DNA from: JAAXHH01 sp965248395
GTDB lineage: Bacteria; JAAXHH01
DNA length: 64,000 bases
Assembly (NCBI GenBank): GCA_965248395.1
Contig: OZ252103.1
Span: forward strand, 3,658,001-3,722,000
Direction: 5' to 3'
A model generated the notes under the pieces. It had not been told where the DNA came from and did no database searches. It saw only the letters and a program-made list of their open reading frames with translations. Positions 19,347 to 28,800 of this stretch are shown piece by piece (position 1 is the first letter of the stretch; the number at the start of each line of letters is the position of its first letter). Position numbers and translations under genes: made by a program.

Positions 19347-19575
19347 TCCTGTAACTCCTTAATTTGAAGGAAATGAAGACTGTCTGCGTATAATGAATTG
19401 TCGCACGAGGGAAGGTGGATCGTTCGTTGCGCCTCGAAGGTTAAAATCGATACGGAACGGGTAAAAATCAAGGGAAATACACCGCGTCCTCCCAGTACCG
19501 AAAGGCCGTCGACTGCCGCTTGAAGGGTTCGTCTCCCTTCCGCATCCTGCGCGTCGACTAGTCGGCGTAAATGCG
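19347..19575. other. Upstream part of the divergent hut / DUF2911 intergenic region
   Basis: These bases separate the leftward hut operon from the promoter of the rightward DUF2911 gene. No protein-like frame is seen. A TATACG hexamer on the minus strand upstream of the rraA-like gene could be a -10 box for the hut operon, but no matching -35 at proper spacing was found, and no clear operator palindrome. Confidence 0.4.
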
Positions 19576-19604
19576 TTGACAAGAGCGCGTAATTGCGGCA
19601 TAAT
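19576..19604 (+). promoter_or_regulatory. Sigma-70-type promoter of the DUF2911 gene
   Basis: A perfect -35 TTGACA (19576-19581), a 17-base spacer and a -10 CATAAT (19599-19604) lie on the plus strand. The predicted start of transcription is near 19611, giving a leader of about 55 bases that contains AAGGAGGG just before the ATG at 19666. Box quality and spacing make this one of the clearest promoters in the window and predict strong constitutive expression. Confidence 0.8.
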
Positions 19605-19665
19605 CATTTTTGTATTGCCAACTTCTACTGGTATGGCAGAATAAACCATTTAAGGAGGGTTTTAT

Positions 19666-20235
19666 ATGCGTCGCATCACCCAACTGTTTGGCGTTCTGGC
19701 CCTGTCCGCCGCTTTCCTGGCCATGGGCAGCGGATCCGCCGGTGCACAGACCACCATGCCCATGGGCGACCAGGGCGGAGAAAGCATGGACCCCAGCCGC
19801 GGCATGGTGGAAGTCATGTTGATGGATAGCAAAGTCTCCATCGACTACGGACGTCCGGAGATGAAGGGCCGGGATATGCTCGCCATGGCACCCGCCGGAT
19901 TCGTCTGGCGTTTAGGCAGCAACAAATCCACCACCTTCACGACGGACTCCGATCTCATGTTCGGCGACATGACACTGGCCAAAGGCTCCTACAGTGCCTG
20001 GGCCAAGCACGTGGACGGCGATGAGTGGACACTGATTTTCAATAGCGAAGTGGGTATCTGGGGCGCGCCGGGCTCCAAGCGGGAAAACGACGTTTTAGAG
20101 GTTCCGCTGCAGTACAGCGTGGAAGACGAGATGATTGAACGCTTTACCGTGGAACTTATGAACGTGGATGGAATGGGCAAGCTGGCCGCTTCGTGGGGAA
20201 CCCACCGCCTCGTGAGCAGTTTCTCCGCCAAGTAA
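19666..20235 (+). CDS. DUF2911-domain exported protein
   Basis: 189 residues with a Sec signal peptide (residues 1-28, cleavage after AGAQ or SAGA). The body matches DUF2911: VSIDYGRPEMKGRDMLA, APAGFVWRLGSNKSTTFTTD, the LAKGSYSAWAK strand and WTLIFNSEVGIWGAPG. The family is of unknown function, periplasmic or surface, mostly in Bacteroidota, Gemmatimonadota and relatives. The gene is monocistronic, with a strong promoter and ribosome binding site and a terminator directly after it, which suggests an abundant envelope protein. The region between signal and domain is rich in methionine and glycine. Confidence 0.9.
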   Translation: MRRITQLFGVLALSAAFLAMGSGSAGAQTTMPMGDQGGESMDPSRGMVEVMLMDSKVSIDYGRPEMKGRDMLAMAPAGFVWRLGSNKSTTFTTDSDLMFGDMTLAKGSYSAWAKHVDGDEWTLIFNSEVGIWGAPGSKRENDVLEVPLQYSVEDEMIERFTVELMNVDGMGKLAASWGTHRLVSSFSAK

Positions 20236-20301
20236 GCTAAAGCCATCGAAGCCCGGCCAGGTAGACTGACTCGGCCAGGCGAATACGTACGACGAAACTC
20301 A

Positions 20302-20341
20302 GGGGGGAGCGGGTCTGACGACCCTGCTCCCCCTTTCTTTT
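20302..20341 (+). terminator. Rho-independent terminator after the DUF2911 gene
   Basis: The stem GGGGGAGC(bulge)GGGTC pairs with GACCC(bulge)GCTCCCCC around a TGAC loop and is followed by TTTCTTTT. It sits 66 bases beyond the stop codon and before the convergent end of the Ldh-type gene at 20366. On the other strand the stem has no good U tract, so it mainly serves the rightward gene. Confidence 0.85.
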
Positions 20342-20365
20342 ACCATTTCTCCTGGCCCACCCCGA

Positions 20366-21424
20366 CTACCAGTTCTCCGGATTCAACCCTACCCTTATCC
20401 CGGCGTCCCTGATCTGCTGCCAGGTGGTGTCGTCGATGCTGATCCCCTCACGGCGACGCTTCTCCGCCAAGCGGAACTCCGGTTCTCCCGGTATGAGAAT
20501 CTCATTGAATCCCGGCGCTGTCCTACTGGATTTCACGTGCCGGATCAACCCCTCGATTTCCTCGAAATACCAGTCCAGATCTGAAAAGAAAGGGATGTTG
20601 TACACGGTGAAAAGCACGCCGTTGCTTTCCACGATCTGCTCGCCCTGCGCGCATCCCTGTCCGCTCAGCGCCCCACCGAGAATCTCCACGAGCATTCCCA
20701 GACTGTATCCCTTGTGGGCGACGATACCGCCCATGGGCAGTATGGCGCCGTTGGGCGGCGGACCTTTTATAACCGTCGGATCCGTAGTCGGTTGGCCTTC
20801 GTGGTCGATCAGCCAGCCTTCGGGAACACGCTCCCCTTTGTTTGCGGCGACACGGACCTTGCCCTCGGCGACGACGGACGTCGTCAGGTCCACCAGGACG
20901 GGATCGGCGTTTCGACGCGGCGCCGAAAAGGCGATGGGGTTGGTGCTGATGCGGCCGTCGATACCGCCAAAAGGAGGGATCTGGCGTCCGAAGCGGCCCG
21001 CGTTTACGAAGGCTAACCCGATCATCCCCTCCCTGGCCGCCATCAGTGGATAGGCGCCCACTCGGCCCACGTGGCTGGTGCGACGGAGCGTGACCGTCGC
21101 CGTGCCGTGCTTTCGCGCTTTCTCCATGGCCAGTTGCATGGCGAAGGTCCCGCCCACCTGGCCTAGCGCGCCTCCGTTGTCGACCAGGGCCGTGCACGGG
21201 CTTTCCCGTACGATTCGCACGTCGGCCCGGGCCTTGAATCGGGCTTCGTCCTTGATGGCCTTGACGTATTCGGGGAGACGGATAGCGCCGTGGGAATCGT
21301 GGCCGAAAAGGTTGGAATCCACGAGGTGGTCCACGACTTTCAAGGCATCGTCCGCCGTGCATCCCGCTGCCTCGAGCATCTCGCAGCCGATTCGATGCAG
21401 TTTCTCGGGGGAAATTAAAGGCAT
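20366..21424 (-). CDS. Ldh family (malate/L-lactate dehydrogenase-type) NAD(P)-dependent oxidoreductase
   Basis: 352 residues with AAAGGAAAA before the ATG. It belongs to the family of type-2 malate/lactate, ureidoglycolate and 2,3-diketogulonate dehydrogenases, which do not have a Rossmann fold. Diagnostic segments are NLFGHDSHGAIRLPEYVKAI (catalytic Asp-Ser-His-Gly), TATVTLRRTSHVGRVGAYPL (catalytic His), and GGIDGRISTNPIAFSAPR. It reduces or oxidises a 2-oxo/2-hydroxy acid. A D-2-hydroxyacid dehydrogenase of the other fold lies directly upstream on the same strand, 55 bases away, so both may act on the same hydroxy acid in opposite stereochemistry; this is inference. Confidence 0.9.
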   Translation of the reverse strand: MPLISPEKLHRIGCEMLEAAGCTADDALKVVDHLVDSNLFGHDSHGAIRLPEYVKAIKDEARFKARADVRIVRESPCTALVDNGGALGQVGGTFAMQLAMEKARKHGTATVTLRRTSHVGRVGAYPLMAAREGMIGLAFVNAGRFGRQIPPFGGIDGRISTNPIAFSAPRRNADPVLVDLTTSVVAEGKVRVAANKGERVPEGWLIDHEGQPTTDPTVIKGPPPNGAILPMGGIVAHKGYSLGMLVEILGGALSGQGCAQGEQIVESNGVLFTVYNIPFFSDLDWYFEEIEGLIRHVKSSRTAPGFNEILIPGEPEFRLAEKRRREGISIDDTTWQQIRDAGIRVGLNPENW

Positions 21425-21479
21425 TGTTTTCCTTTCTGTGAGTTACATCTGTTCAGGGTCTTGCTTTTGTCGAGACGGG

Positions 21480-22514
21480 TCAGGGGCCGAATTTTCCCAG
21501 TTTCTTCCTCAGTCCCGGTCTCTCGAGTACCGCCCTGTTGACTACGTAGGGGGGCTCTTCTCCCCTGGAGACGGCCATGGTCGCCTTGACACAGTCGTGT
21601 CCGATATCGCGAAACAGTTCATGGGTCCAGCACGACGCGTGGGGCGCCAGGATGACGTTCGGGAGCGATAGCAAGGGATCATCAAGGGCCGGCGGCTCCT
21701 GTTCGAAGACATCGATCGCCGCGCCCATTATCCAGCCTTCCCGCAGTGCCCGGGCCAGTGTTTCCTGGTCGACGATCGCTCCGCGTGCCGTGTTGATCAG
21801 GAACGCGTCTTCCCTCATCATGCGAAGCTCCTTTTCGCCGATCAGGTGCCGCGTGTGTTCGTTCAACGGGCAGTGGATGGTGACGAAGTTGCTGCGCCGC
21901 AGCAGGGATTCCCGGTCCACCAGTGTGACGCCGAGCTGCCGGGCCTCTTCCGCGTTCACCACCGGGTCGGTGACGAGTATCTCGGACGGCTCGAAGGGTG
22001 CCAGCAGGCGCACTACCTCGCGGCCGATCATGCCCATGCCGATCAACCCGACCACGCGGCCCCGTATTTCGCATCCCATGTGATCGAAGCGGATGTCCCA
22101 CGTATGATTCCTGACGATGGCGTCCTTGATCGTCACCCGGTGGCAGAGTCCGAGCATCAGGGCAAGCGTGGCACTGGCGACGGGCCTGCGCGTCGCTTCC
22201 GGGGTTATGGTCACCATGACGTCCGCTTCCGTCGCCGCATCGAGATCGATCATGTCGTATCCCACCCCCGTCCGGGCGATGAGCGCGAGGCGTTCGACAC
22301 CCGCGAAGCTGTCGCGCGTGTAAGCCTGGCCCATGGATATGACCACGTCGAAATCGACGAGTTGATCCGGGGTGACCGGACTCCGGTCTTCGGCCAGGAA
22401 CGCGTGGGGGACTCCGGCCTCGTCCAGCAGGTCGATCCCGAATTCCTTGAACACGACCTCGCCGTCGGGACCGAGCAGGTCGGCGACCAGGGCTACGCGG
22501 AAACTATCGGACAT
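21480..22514 (-). CDS. D-isomer-specific 2-hydroxyacid dehydrogenase (CtBP/phosphoglycerate dehydrogenase-like)
   Basis: 344 residues, NAD(P)-dependent. The nucleotide-binding motif is VGLIGMGMIGREVVRLL, the substrate arginine is in INTARGAIVDQETL, the catalytic Glu in DVFEQEPPALDDPLL and the catalytic His in ILAPHASCWTHE. The motif CWTHE replaces the usual GW.T.E arrangement and places the enzyme in the CtBP-like subgroup. It starts at an ATG without a strong ribosome binding site. Likely in one unit with the downstream Ldh-type gene. Confidence 0.9.
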   Translation of the reverse strand: MSDSFRVALVADLLGPDGEVVFKEFGIDLLDEAGVPHAFLAEDRSPVTPDQLVDFDVVISMGQAYTRDSFAGVERLALIARTGVGYDMIDLDAATEADVMVTITPEATRRPVASATLALMLGLCHRVTIKDAIVRNHTWDIRFDHMGCEIRGRVVGLIGMGMIGREVVRLLAPFEPSEILVTDPVVNAEEARQLGVTLVDRESLLRRSNFVTIHCPLNEHTRHLIGEKELRMMREDAFLINTARGAIVDQETLARALREGWIMGAAIDVFEQEPPALDDPLLSLPNVILAPHASCWTHELFRDIGHDCVKATMAVSRGEEPPYVVNRAVLERPGLRKKLGKFGP

Positions 22515-22642
22515 ATGAGTTAAGTTTCGTTATTACAACGACTTGATGTTCACCATTAACGATGCCGCATTCATTGGACGAGTCGATATCGACCCCTCGC
22601 CAGCCTAAACTGGAAACACGTCGAATAAGCGTCCGTACCGCG

Positions 22643-24682
22643 TCAGAACATGATCTGGGACGTGGACTTGGCGATCAGCACCAGGGAGACGGCCGCCATG
22701 CCGATCAGGCCCAACCCGCAGCCGTATCCAGCCAGGATGACGGGCGCGTAGGCGCGCCACCTGTTCTCCCCGAACCGGCGGCGGAAATAGAACCGGCCCA
22801 GCATGGCGCCGATGAACGTGGGCAGCGTATAGTGAATCCACGCGCCCGTGCCCAGTCCGGCGACCAGGCCGTAGAACAGCAGCGGTGGCGCCTTCAGCAG
22901 GCTGAGCACCCCGTACATCGCGACCGTGAATCCCATGCCGGCGCCGATGTACTCCCATCGTATCAGCTGTCCGATCACGTCCGAACCGCCCGGAAGGGTC
23001 GACTTGATCCAGATCGTTTCCATCGTCGCCTGCAGCGGCCACATCTTTTCGACGAAGGGATAGGCCGCGGACGGTATGGGCGCCAGTTTCCAGATCAGCG
23101 CGTAGAACAGGAAACTGAAGACGATGAGCAGCAACAGGCTCAATATATACAACTTGACGAGGCTTGGGAATCGCGTTCGAGTGAGTTCCAGTTGCCGGAA
23201 GGTCGCCACCACGCCGCTGTGATCGAAGAGGGGTACCGGGGCGAACCAGATCGCCACCCCCTTGTATCCCGAAAGGTAAAACGATCCCTCCCGGGCATAG
23301 GGGAAGGAGGAGCCGTAGGGAGATCCGGTGAGGCCGATCATGCGTGCCCCGATGTAGGAGAAGAAGGGTGTCCACAGAAACCCGAAGATCACGGAAATCC
23401 AGACCGGAAACGACGGTTCCAGGTAGTACACCAGGAGAATAAAACATATCGTGGAGACCGCCCAGAGCGCAATGGGAATGGGTAGCCTGAAATCACCCCG
23501 GTCCGGCGGCGGACTGCGCGGGCCCCGTTCACCGGATCCGCCGGGGTCCCTCCGCAGTGCGCACACGAAGGCCACCAGGCCGATCAGGCCGATGACCAGC
23601 GAGGCGCCGATGGAGGAGAAACTCAACCAGAAGTCGATGGTGTTGTTGATGGAGGTGGGGATAGTGCTCATCCCCGGCGACCAGCTGTGCAACAGGCCGA
23701 AGTGGTAGAGGCCGGGATTGGCGATGAAGGTGATGACGAAAGAACTGATAAAGGTGCCCACCACGATCCAGAACGGCAGGACGAAGCCGACCAGGAGCGT
23801 GGCCAGGTCCGTGCCGATGCCGATGGGCGTCGCGGGCAGCACGTCCCTGAACCGCGGCGTGAAATCCGCGAAGGGAATGGGGAAGACCTCCACCCCCTTG
23901 GTCAGCACCACGCCGGACACGGTCGGCACGACGACGTAGAGGATGCCCCAGCCCAGGCCGATCATGGCGCCTACGGTGAATACGCGCCACCTCCAGGTCT
24001 CCTCTCCCGACGAAGATTCCGCCAGCGCGGTGGCGCCGGCCGCCTGAACCGGCGCCAGGGGAAAGGGCAGGCGTTCCGTGTCGGCCGTAATACGGAAGAG
24101 CACGTATCCCAGGGAAAGGGCGTTGACCAGGCCGAGGATGGACACGAGAATGGCCAGGAGAATCGGTTCCAGCCATTCCATGGAGAAAAGCGTCCGCGTG
24201 ATCAGCGAATCGGAACCCCGGGCCGGCGACACCCACTGGGGCATGAGTTGGGCCAGCCCGTCAGCCTGGGGCGACTGGATCAGGTATTGGAACCAGATCA
24301 TCTTGGCAAAAGGCGCGCCGTGCACCGCCGATCCGGCTGCCATGCCGCTGGCGCCCAGTCCCGTCGCTGCGAGCCCGGCGGCGAGCCAGTAGAGGATGAT
24401 GGCTTCCTGGGGCTTCAGCTTGATGAACAGCCGCTTGCCGATCTCGATGAACATGATGATGGTGACCCATTCCGCGGCGCCCGCGAAACTCTTACCGGTC
24501 ACCAGTTCCAGGTAGATCGCCCCGGGAAGCATGACCAGCCCGACGAAGAAGGCGGCCCAGATGATCCGCGTGCTGAACCCGTCCTCGTAGGGCAGGTCAT
24601 CCGGCACGATCTGCCACCGGTCTTCCCTGTCGGCAGACTTTGCGTCCTGTTCCTGCTGTTCTTTCCCGGTTCTATCGCTCAT
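22643..24682 (-). CDS. OPT-like large membrane transporter
   Basis: 679 residues with a charged, glutamine-rich cytoplasmic start and about 14-16 hydrophobic segments. It resembles oligopeptide transporter (OPT/YSL) superfamily members in overall layout: MFIEIGKRLFIKLKPQEAIIL, internal pairs of long helices and a central loop with conserved prolines (IPTSINNTIDFW). The start is four bases from the end of the amidohydrolase gene, so it is the last gene of a tight four-gene leftward operon. Peptides or amino-acid conjugates are plausible cargo given the amidohydrolase and M28-like neighbours. The OPT link is from general pattern and should be treated as moderate. Confidence 0.7.
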   Translation of the reverse strand: MSDRTGKEQQEQDAKSADREDRWQIVPDDLPYEDGFSTRIIWAAFFVGLVMLPGAIYLELVTGKSFAGAAEWVTIIMFIEIGKRLFIKLKPQEAIILYWLAAGLAATGLGASGMAAGSAVHGAPFAKMIWFQYLIQSPQADGLAQLMPQWVSPARGSDSLITRTLFSMEWLEPILLAILVSILGLVNALSLGYVLFRITADTERLPFPLAPVQAAGATALAESSSGEETWRWRVFTVGAMIGLGWGILYVVVPTVSGVVLTKGVEVFPIPFADFTPRFRDVLPATPIGIGTDLATLLVGFVLPFWIVVGTFISSFVITFIANPGLYHFGLLHSWSPGMSTIPTSINNTIDFWLSFSSIGASLVIGLIGLVAFVCALRRDPGGSGERGPRSPPPDRGDFRLPIPIALWAVSTICFILLVYYLEPSFPVWISVIFGFLWTPFFSYIGARMIGLTGSPYGSSFPYAREGSFYLSGYKGVAIWFAPVPLFDHSGVVATFRQLELTRTRFPSLVKLYILSLLLLIVFSFLFYALIWKLAPIPSAAYPFVEKMWPLQATMETIWIKSTLPGGSDVIGQLIRWEYIGAGMGFTVAMYGVLSLLKAPPLLFYGLVAGLGTGAWIHYTLPTFIGAMLGRFYFRRRFGENRWRAYAPVILAGYGCGLGLIGMAAVSLVLIAKSTSQIMF

Positions 24683-24686
24683 CCGG

Positions 24687-25844
24687 TTATTCGGCCCTTG
24701 TGTAGTTGCCCGACTTGTCCCAGTCCGGCCGCGTCAGGCCGTTCAGGTCCCAGACCACCTGTCCCCCGCGAACGGTCAGCAGGCACCGCAACCGCCTGTC
24801 GCCGCGCATGCGGGCGTGGCCCGAATCTACGAATCCGAACTCCCCGTATTCCAGTTCCAGCACGGCGATATCCGCCTCGGCGCCTATGCTCAGCGTGCCC
24901 AGTTCGGGGCGCCGTATGACGCGGGCGGGATTGCGCGTGGAGCGCATCACCACGTCCTCGAGGGTCATCCCCATGTTGAGGCATTTCGACATCGTCGTAT
25001 TCATGCTCGCGTTCGGCAGCAGGGCGCTGACCTTGTGCAGGTCCGTACTGACCGTGTCCGGCAGGAAACCCTGGGCGACGGCCGGTATGGCGATGCGGAA
25101 CCAGAAACTGCCGCCGCCGTGGCCCAGGTCGAACAGGATGCCCCGGTCCCGGGCTTCCCGGACATAGTCGTTCACCTTGCCGTTCTTGTCGAGCAGGGGT
25201 ATGTGCTGCGCGTACAGGTGGGTATGGATGTCGCCGGGACTGAGTTTTTTCAGCAGCAGGTCCCGGTAACTGCGGGTCGGTTTCGGCGCGAAATCGATCA
25301 TGGCGATGGTGCCACTCTGCCGGGCTGCCTCGACGGCGCCGTCGACCGCCTCCCAGCCCGGACCGCCGAAATGGGCGGTCTTGGACCCGATGACGTGTTC
25401 CGGGTACCTGCTGATCATGGCCGCGCAAGGCGCGGGATCCATTTCAGTTATATCCTGCTCCACGGCCCCTTCCATGCCGGCGCCCACGATGTTGATCAGG
25501 GCCAGCACCCGGGTCATGGAATCGGCGATGACGGTGTCCTTGAAGTGCTCGAATTTCTTCCAACCTGCGCCTCCCGTATCCACCACCGTGGTCACCCCGT
25601 TGGGGAGCACGTGGGCGTCGGGGAACACCCATCCCCGGTAGCCGCCATAGGCATGCATGTGTATGTCGATCAATCCGGGCGTTACATAGTGGCCGTGGAC
25701 GCGGGCGACCCGCCGGCCTTGTTCCGCGGGGATGTCGTGTTCCACCGCCGCAATCAAACCCTTCGTGACGGCGACGTCGCGATTCCCGTAGATGCCGTTC
25801 TCCGGATCGATTACATGGCCGCCCTTGATGATGAGGTCGAACAT
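24687..25844 (-). CDS. Amidohydrolase/deacetylase-family metallohydrolase (D-aminoacylase / dihydroorotase-like)
   Basis: 385 residues with GAGGAG before the ATG. Typical start FDLIIKGGHVIDPENG, then metal-binding HMH in TPGLIDIHMHAYGG, a likely carbamylated lysine in VIGSKTAHFGGPGW, further ligands in IHTHLYAQH and LFDLGHGGGSF, and Asp in VSTDLHKVSALL. This matches the amidohydrolase/deacetylase group whose members remove acyl groups from amino acids or related amides. It sits between the M28/FtsX fusion (19 bases upstream) and the OPT-like gene (4 bases downstream), which suggests processing of an imported amide or peptide. Confidence 0.88.
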   Translation of the reverse strand: MFDLIIKGGHVIDPENGIYGNRDVAVTKGLIAAVEHDIPAEQGRRVARVHGHYVTPGLIDIHMHAYGGYRGWVFPDAHVLPNGVTTVVDTGGAGWKKFEHFKDTVIADSMTRVLALINIVGAGMEGAVEQDITEMDPAPCAAMISRYPEHVIGSKTAHFGGPGWEAVDGAVEAARQSGTIAMIDFAPKPTRSYRDLLLKKLSPGDIHTHLYAQHIPLLDKNGKVNDYVREARDRGILFDLGHGGGSFWFRIAIPAVAQGFLPDTVSTDLHKVSALLPNASMNTTMSKCLNMGMTLEDVVMRSTRNPARVIRRPELGTLSIGAEADIAVLELEYGEFGFVDSGHARMRGDRRLRCLLTVRGGQVVWDLNGLTRPDWDKSGNYTRAE

Positions 25845-25863
25845 CGCTGCTCCTCTCTGCCTA

Positions 25864-28800
25864 TTACGGCGTCGCGACCGGCTCCGGTTCCTCGACCTTC
25901 CGGTACCTGTCCTTTATGGACTCGGATAGGGTCCGCCAGACTAGAAAACGCTTCCGCAACACCTTGAAAAACCGGCGGTTGATCGTCTGCCACTGCGCGA
26001 GGTCCCCGCTGCGCCGGTGGATCACGATCAGGATCCGGTACAGATTTTCCTGGGTAACGGGTTCCAGTACCAGTTGGACGTCCTGGCTGATGGCAAGGTC
26101 GTAGGGCGCCAGCCAAACCGTCGCCGAAACGCGGTAGCTTTCGAAAGGATGGCCCGGGATCACGTCGTGTCCAGATCCCTCCGCGACGAAATCCTCTGCT
26201 GAGCTGTCCTCGTGGGTCTGGAATATGTGGGTCAGGTATCCCGACAACGGGTACGCCTCGACCAGGCTTACGGTGAATGGAAACTCGAAGCGCCAGTCGT
26301 CGCCTTCGGGTAGAGGAGGCGACCAGCGTCGCGTGACGTCCTCCACCGTCATGTCCGCGGCCTTCTTCGCCGGATAGAGGGTGGACAGGAAGACGACGGC
26401 CATGACGACCACCGTGGCGTACACGGTCGACAGGGAGGAGTAGTTGAGCGACATGCCGCCCAGCAGGTCCCAATGCGAGAGTCCCATGGTGATGATCTGG
26501 CCGGAAAGGTACCCGAACACAGCGCCGAGGGTCGCGAATACGGCCGCTTCGGCGATGAACAGCGCGGCGACGTGGTTAGGCGCCAGCCCGACCGCGCTGT
26601 ACACGCCGATTTCCCTGAACCGCTCGAACACGGCGCCCATCATGGTGTTCAACACCAGGAAAGCCGCGATGAGCACCGGAATGATCAGGTTGGTCAGGCC
26701 CGAGACTGAAATCGCGCCCAGGGAACTGTAGACCTTCACACCGTCTTCCATCCCCACGAAAACGGCCAGGAGGACGCGCGACATGAAGGACTCCACGGAT
26801 TCGCGGAGCCGATCGCCGTCGGCGAACCCCGAGATAGCCAACGACCGCGTGGACCCGCTCAGATCGAGGGTCTGTCGATAGGGCAGCACCAGCACGTTGC
26901 GGGAACGCACATGCTCCGCGGCCCGGACGGTCGACATGAACACCTCTTCGTCCATCTCGGTCAGGTTACGGGTCATGGAGAAACTGGCGGGCATGATGCT
27001 TTCATCGTCCATGTCCCGGTAGGCGTCGAGTCCATCGGAATTCAGCAGTCCGATCACCGTATAGCGGCCGCCGAGGATCTCCACCTCCGCCGTTCCCACG
27101 TCTTCCGGCCCCACGTTCAACCTCGCGGCCAATTCCGTGGGCAGCAGGCATACCGCCCTTTCGTCCGGGGCGAACCATCGGCCGCCCGGCAGGAGAAACC
27201 GGTCCAGGCCCGTGATGGAAGGTTCGTCGGCATGTAGACCCAGGAGGATCTGTACCGTGGTGGCGGTCTCCTTGCCAGGGACTCTCAGGTCGATGTACGG
27301 GCTGCTGATGTCCTCCGCCTCGTACCAGGACCGGGGCACCACGTCCGCCTGGTCGCCGAAGGCGTTTTCCACGTAAGGCAGGAAGGATGTGGGCAGCGAG
27401 TGCCACGACAGGCTGCGCATGAGGACGCCGTTGTACGGGGGGGTGTTCTCGCGGTCCAGCGTATAGAACTGTATGCCGGTCTTGAATGAAGTGAAGGACA
27501 GCACGGTGAAGGTCAGCAGGGTCAGCGTGACCGCCGTCAGCGCCGTACGCAGCTTCCGTTTGCGCAGGTTGGATATTCCCAGGGATATGGCCACGGCCGT
27601 GGCGCTGAGCCGCCCGATGTCCGTTTCGTGGAGACCGGCCGCCGACCGGGTCAGGTTCTTCATCTCCGTGTCGAACCGGGTGACGATCAGCGTGATGATG
27701 ATCAACGCCATCGCAAGTATGATGAAGGCGAGAAAGACCATGTACGGCGTCAGGCTGAGTTGAAAGGCGGGGTGAACGTTCTGCAGCAGCATAAACACCG
27801 CGGCAAAGATGACGCCCACCGTTAGCAGTTGCTTTCGAATGTCCGTGAATCCGAAGAATAGCCGCTCAAGGAACAGGCAGAAGGGGACGAGCAGCATGAA
27901 GTAGAACACGATGCCGTCCACCGTGTCGTCCGCGGCGTATCGAACATCGGGATAGGCCCGCGCCTCGTAGCCCCACGCTTCCCTCGACCGGGCGGCAAAA
28001 GTGTCGTAACGGCGGTTTTCCAGGGCTTCACGGGCGGCGCGCAGTGCTTGCGTGCTTTGCTCGTGAAGCTCGGCGGCACGGGCGTTGGTAACGCCGTGGT
28101 CCTCCAGTTTCATCAACCGAGCGCCGTTGAGTGACCAGAGGTCCAGGGCGCTCTGGTAGAAGGGGTGGAGGATCAATCCCTGGTCCGGCGTGAAACCGCG
28201 CCCCTGCGCCATCGACATGACGTCGTCGGATATGTGTTCCGGTGGATCGTCGAGCCACGACTCCGGCGTGTTGGTCAGCAGGTACTTGACCCCACGCGGA
28301 CCGGCGCTCATGAACATTTTAACCTGGTCCTCGGGCTTGGCGAAGACCACCGCGGCATTGGTCATCCAGTTGCCGAAGAAACTCTGGTTTTCCACGAAAG
28401 CCGCGCCGTACTTGCGCAATGGACTGTTGTCCCGGCCGAGCACAGTCAGGTTATCCAGGGCGACGAAGACGCCGGGATCGACGATATCGAAGAGGTTGAT
28501 CTCCTCGCAGGGAAAGAGGACCTGTATGGTATTGTTCACCTTGGACGAGTTCGGCACCGCGAGGGGAAAGGTGGCGTTCCCCTCTTCACCCAGGTCCGGC
28601 GCATACACTATCTTGCCCTTGGAATCGAGGCCGTAGCTGCGCAGTTCCGTCGAGCCCCTGATGTCGCGGACCATGGAAAAGCGAAAATATCCCAGCGAGT
28701 CGGCCTGGGTAACCATGAATCCCCGCACGCCGCTGTGACTCTGGTATCCCGGCTCGTAGACGACCAGGGCGTCGGAAACCGGGGTATTGGGCTTGAAGAA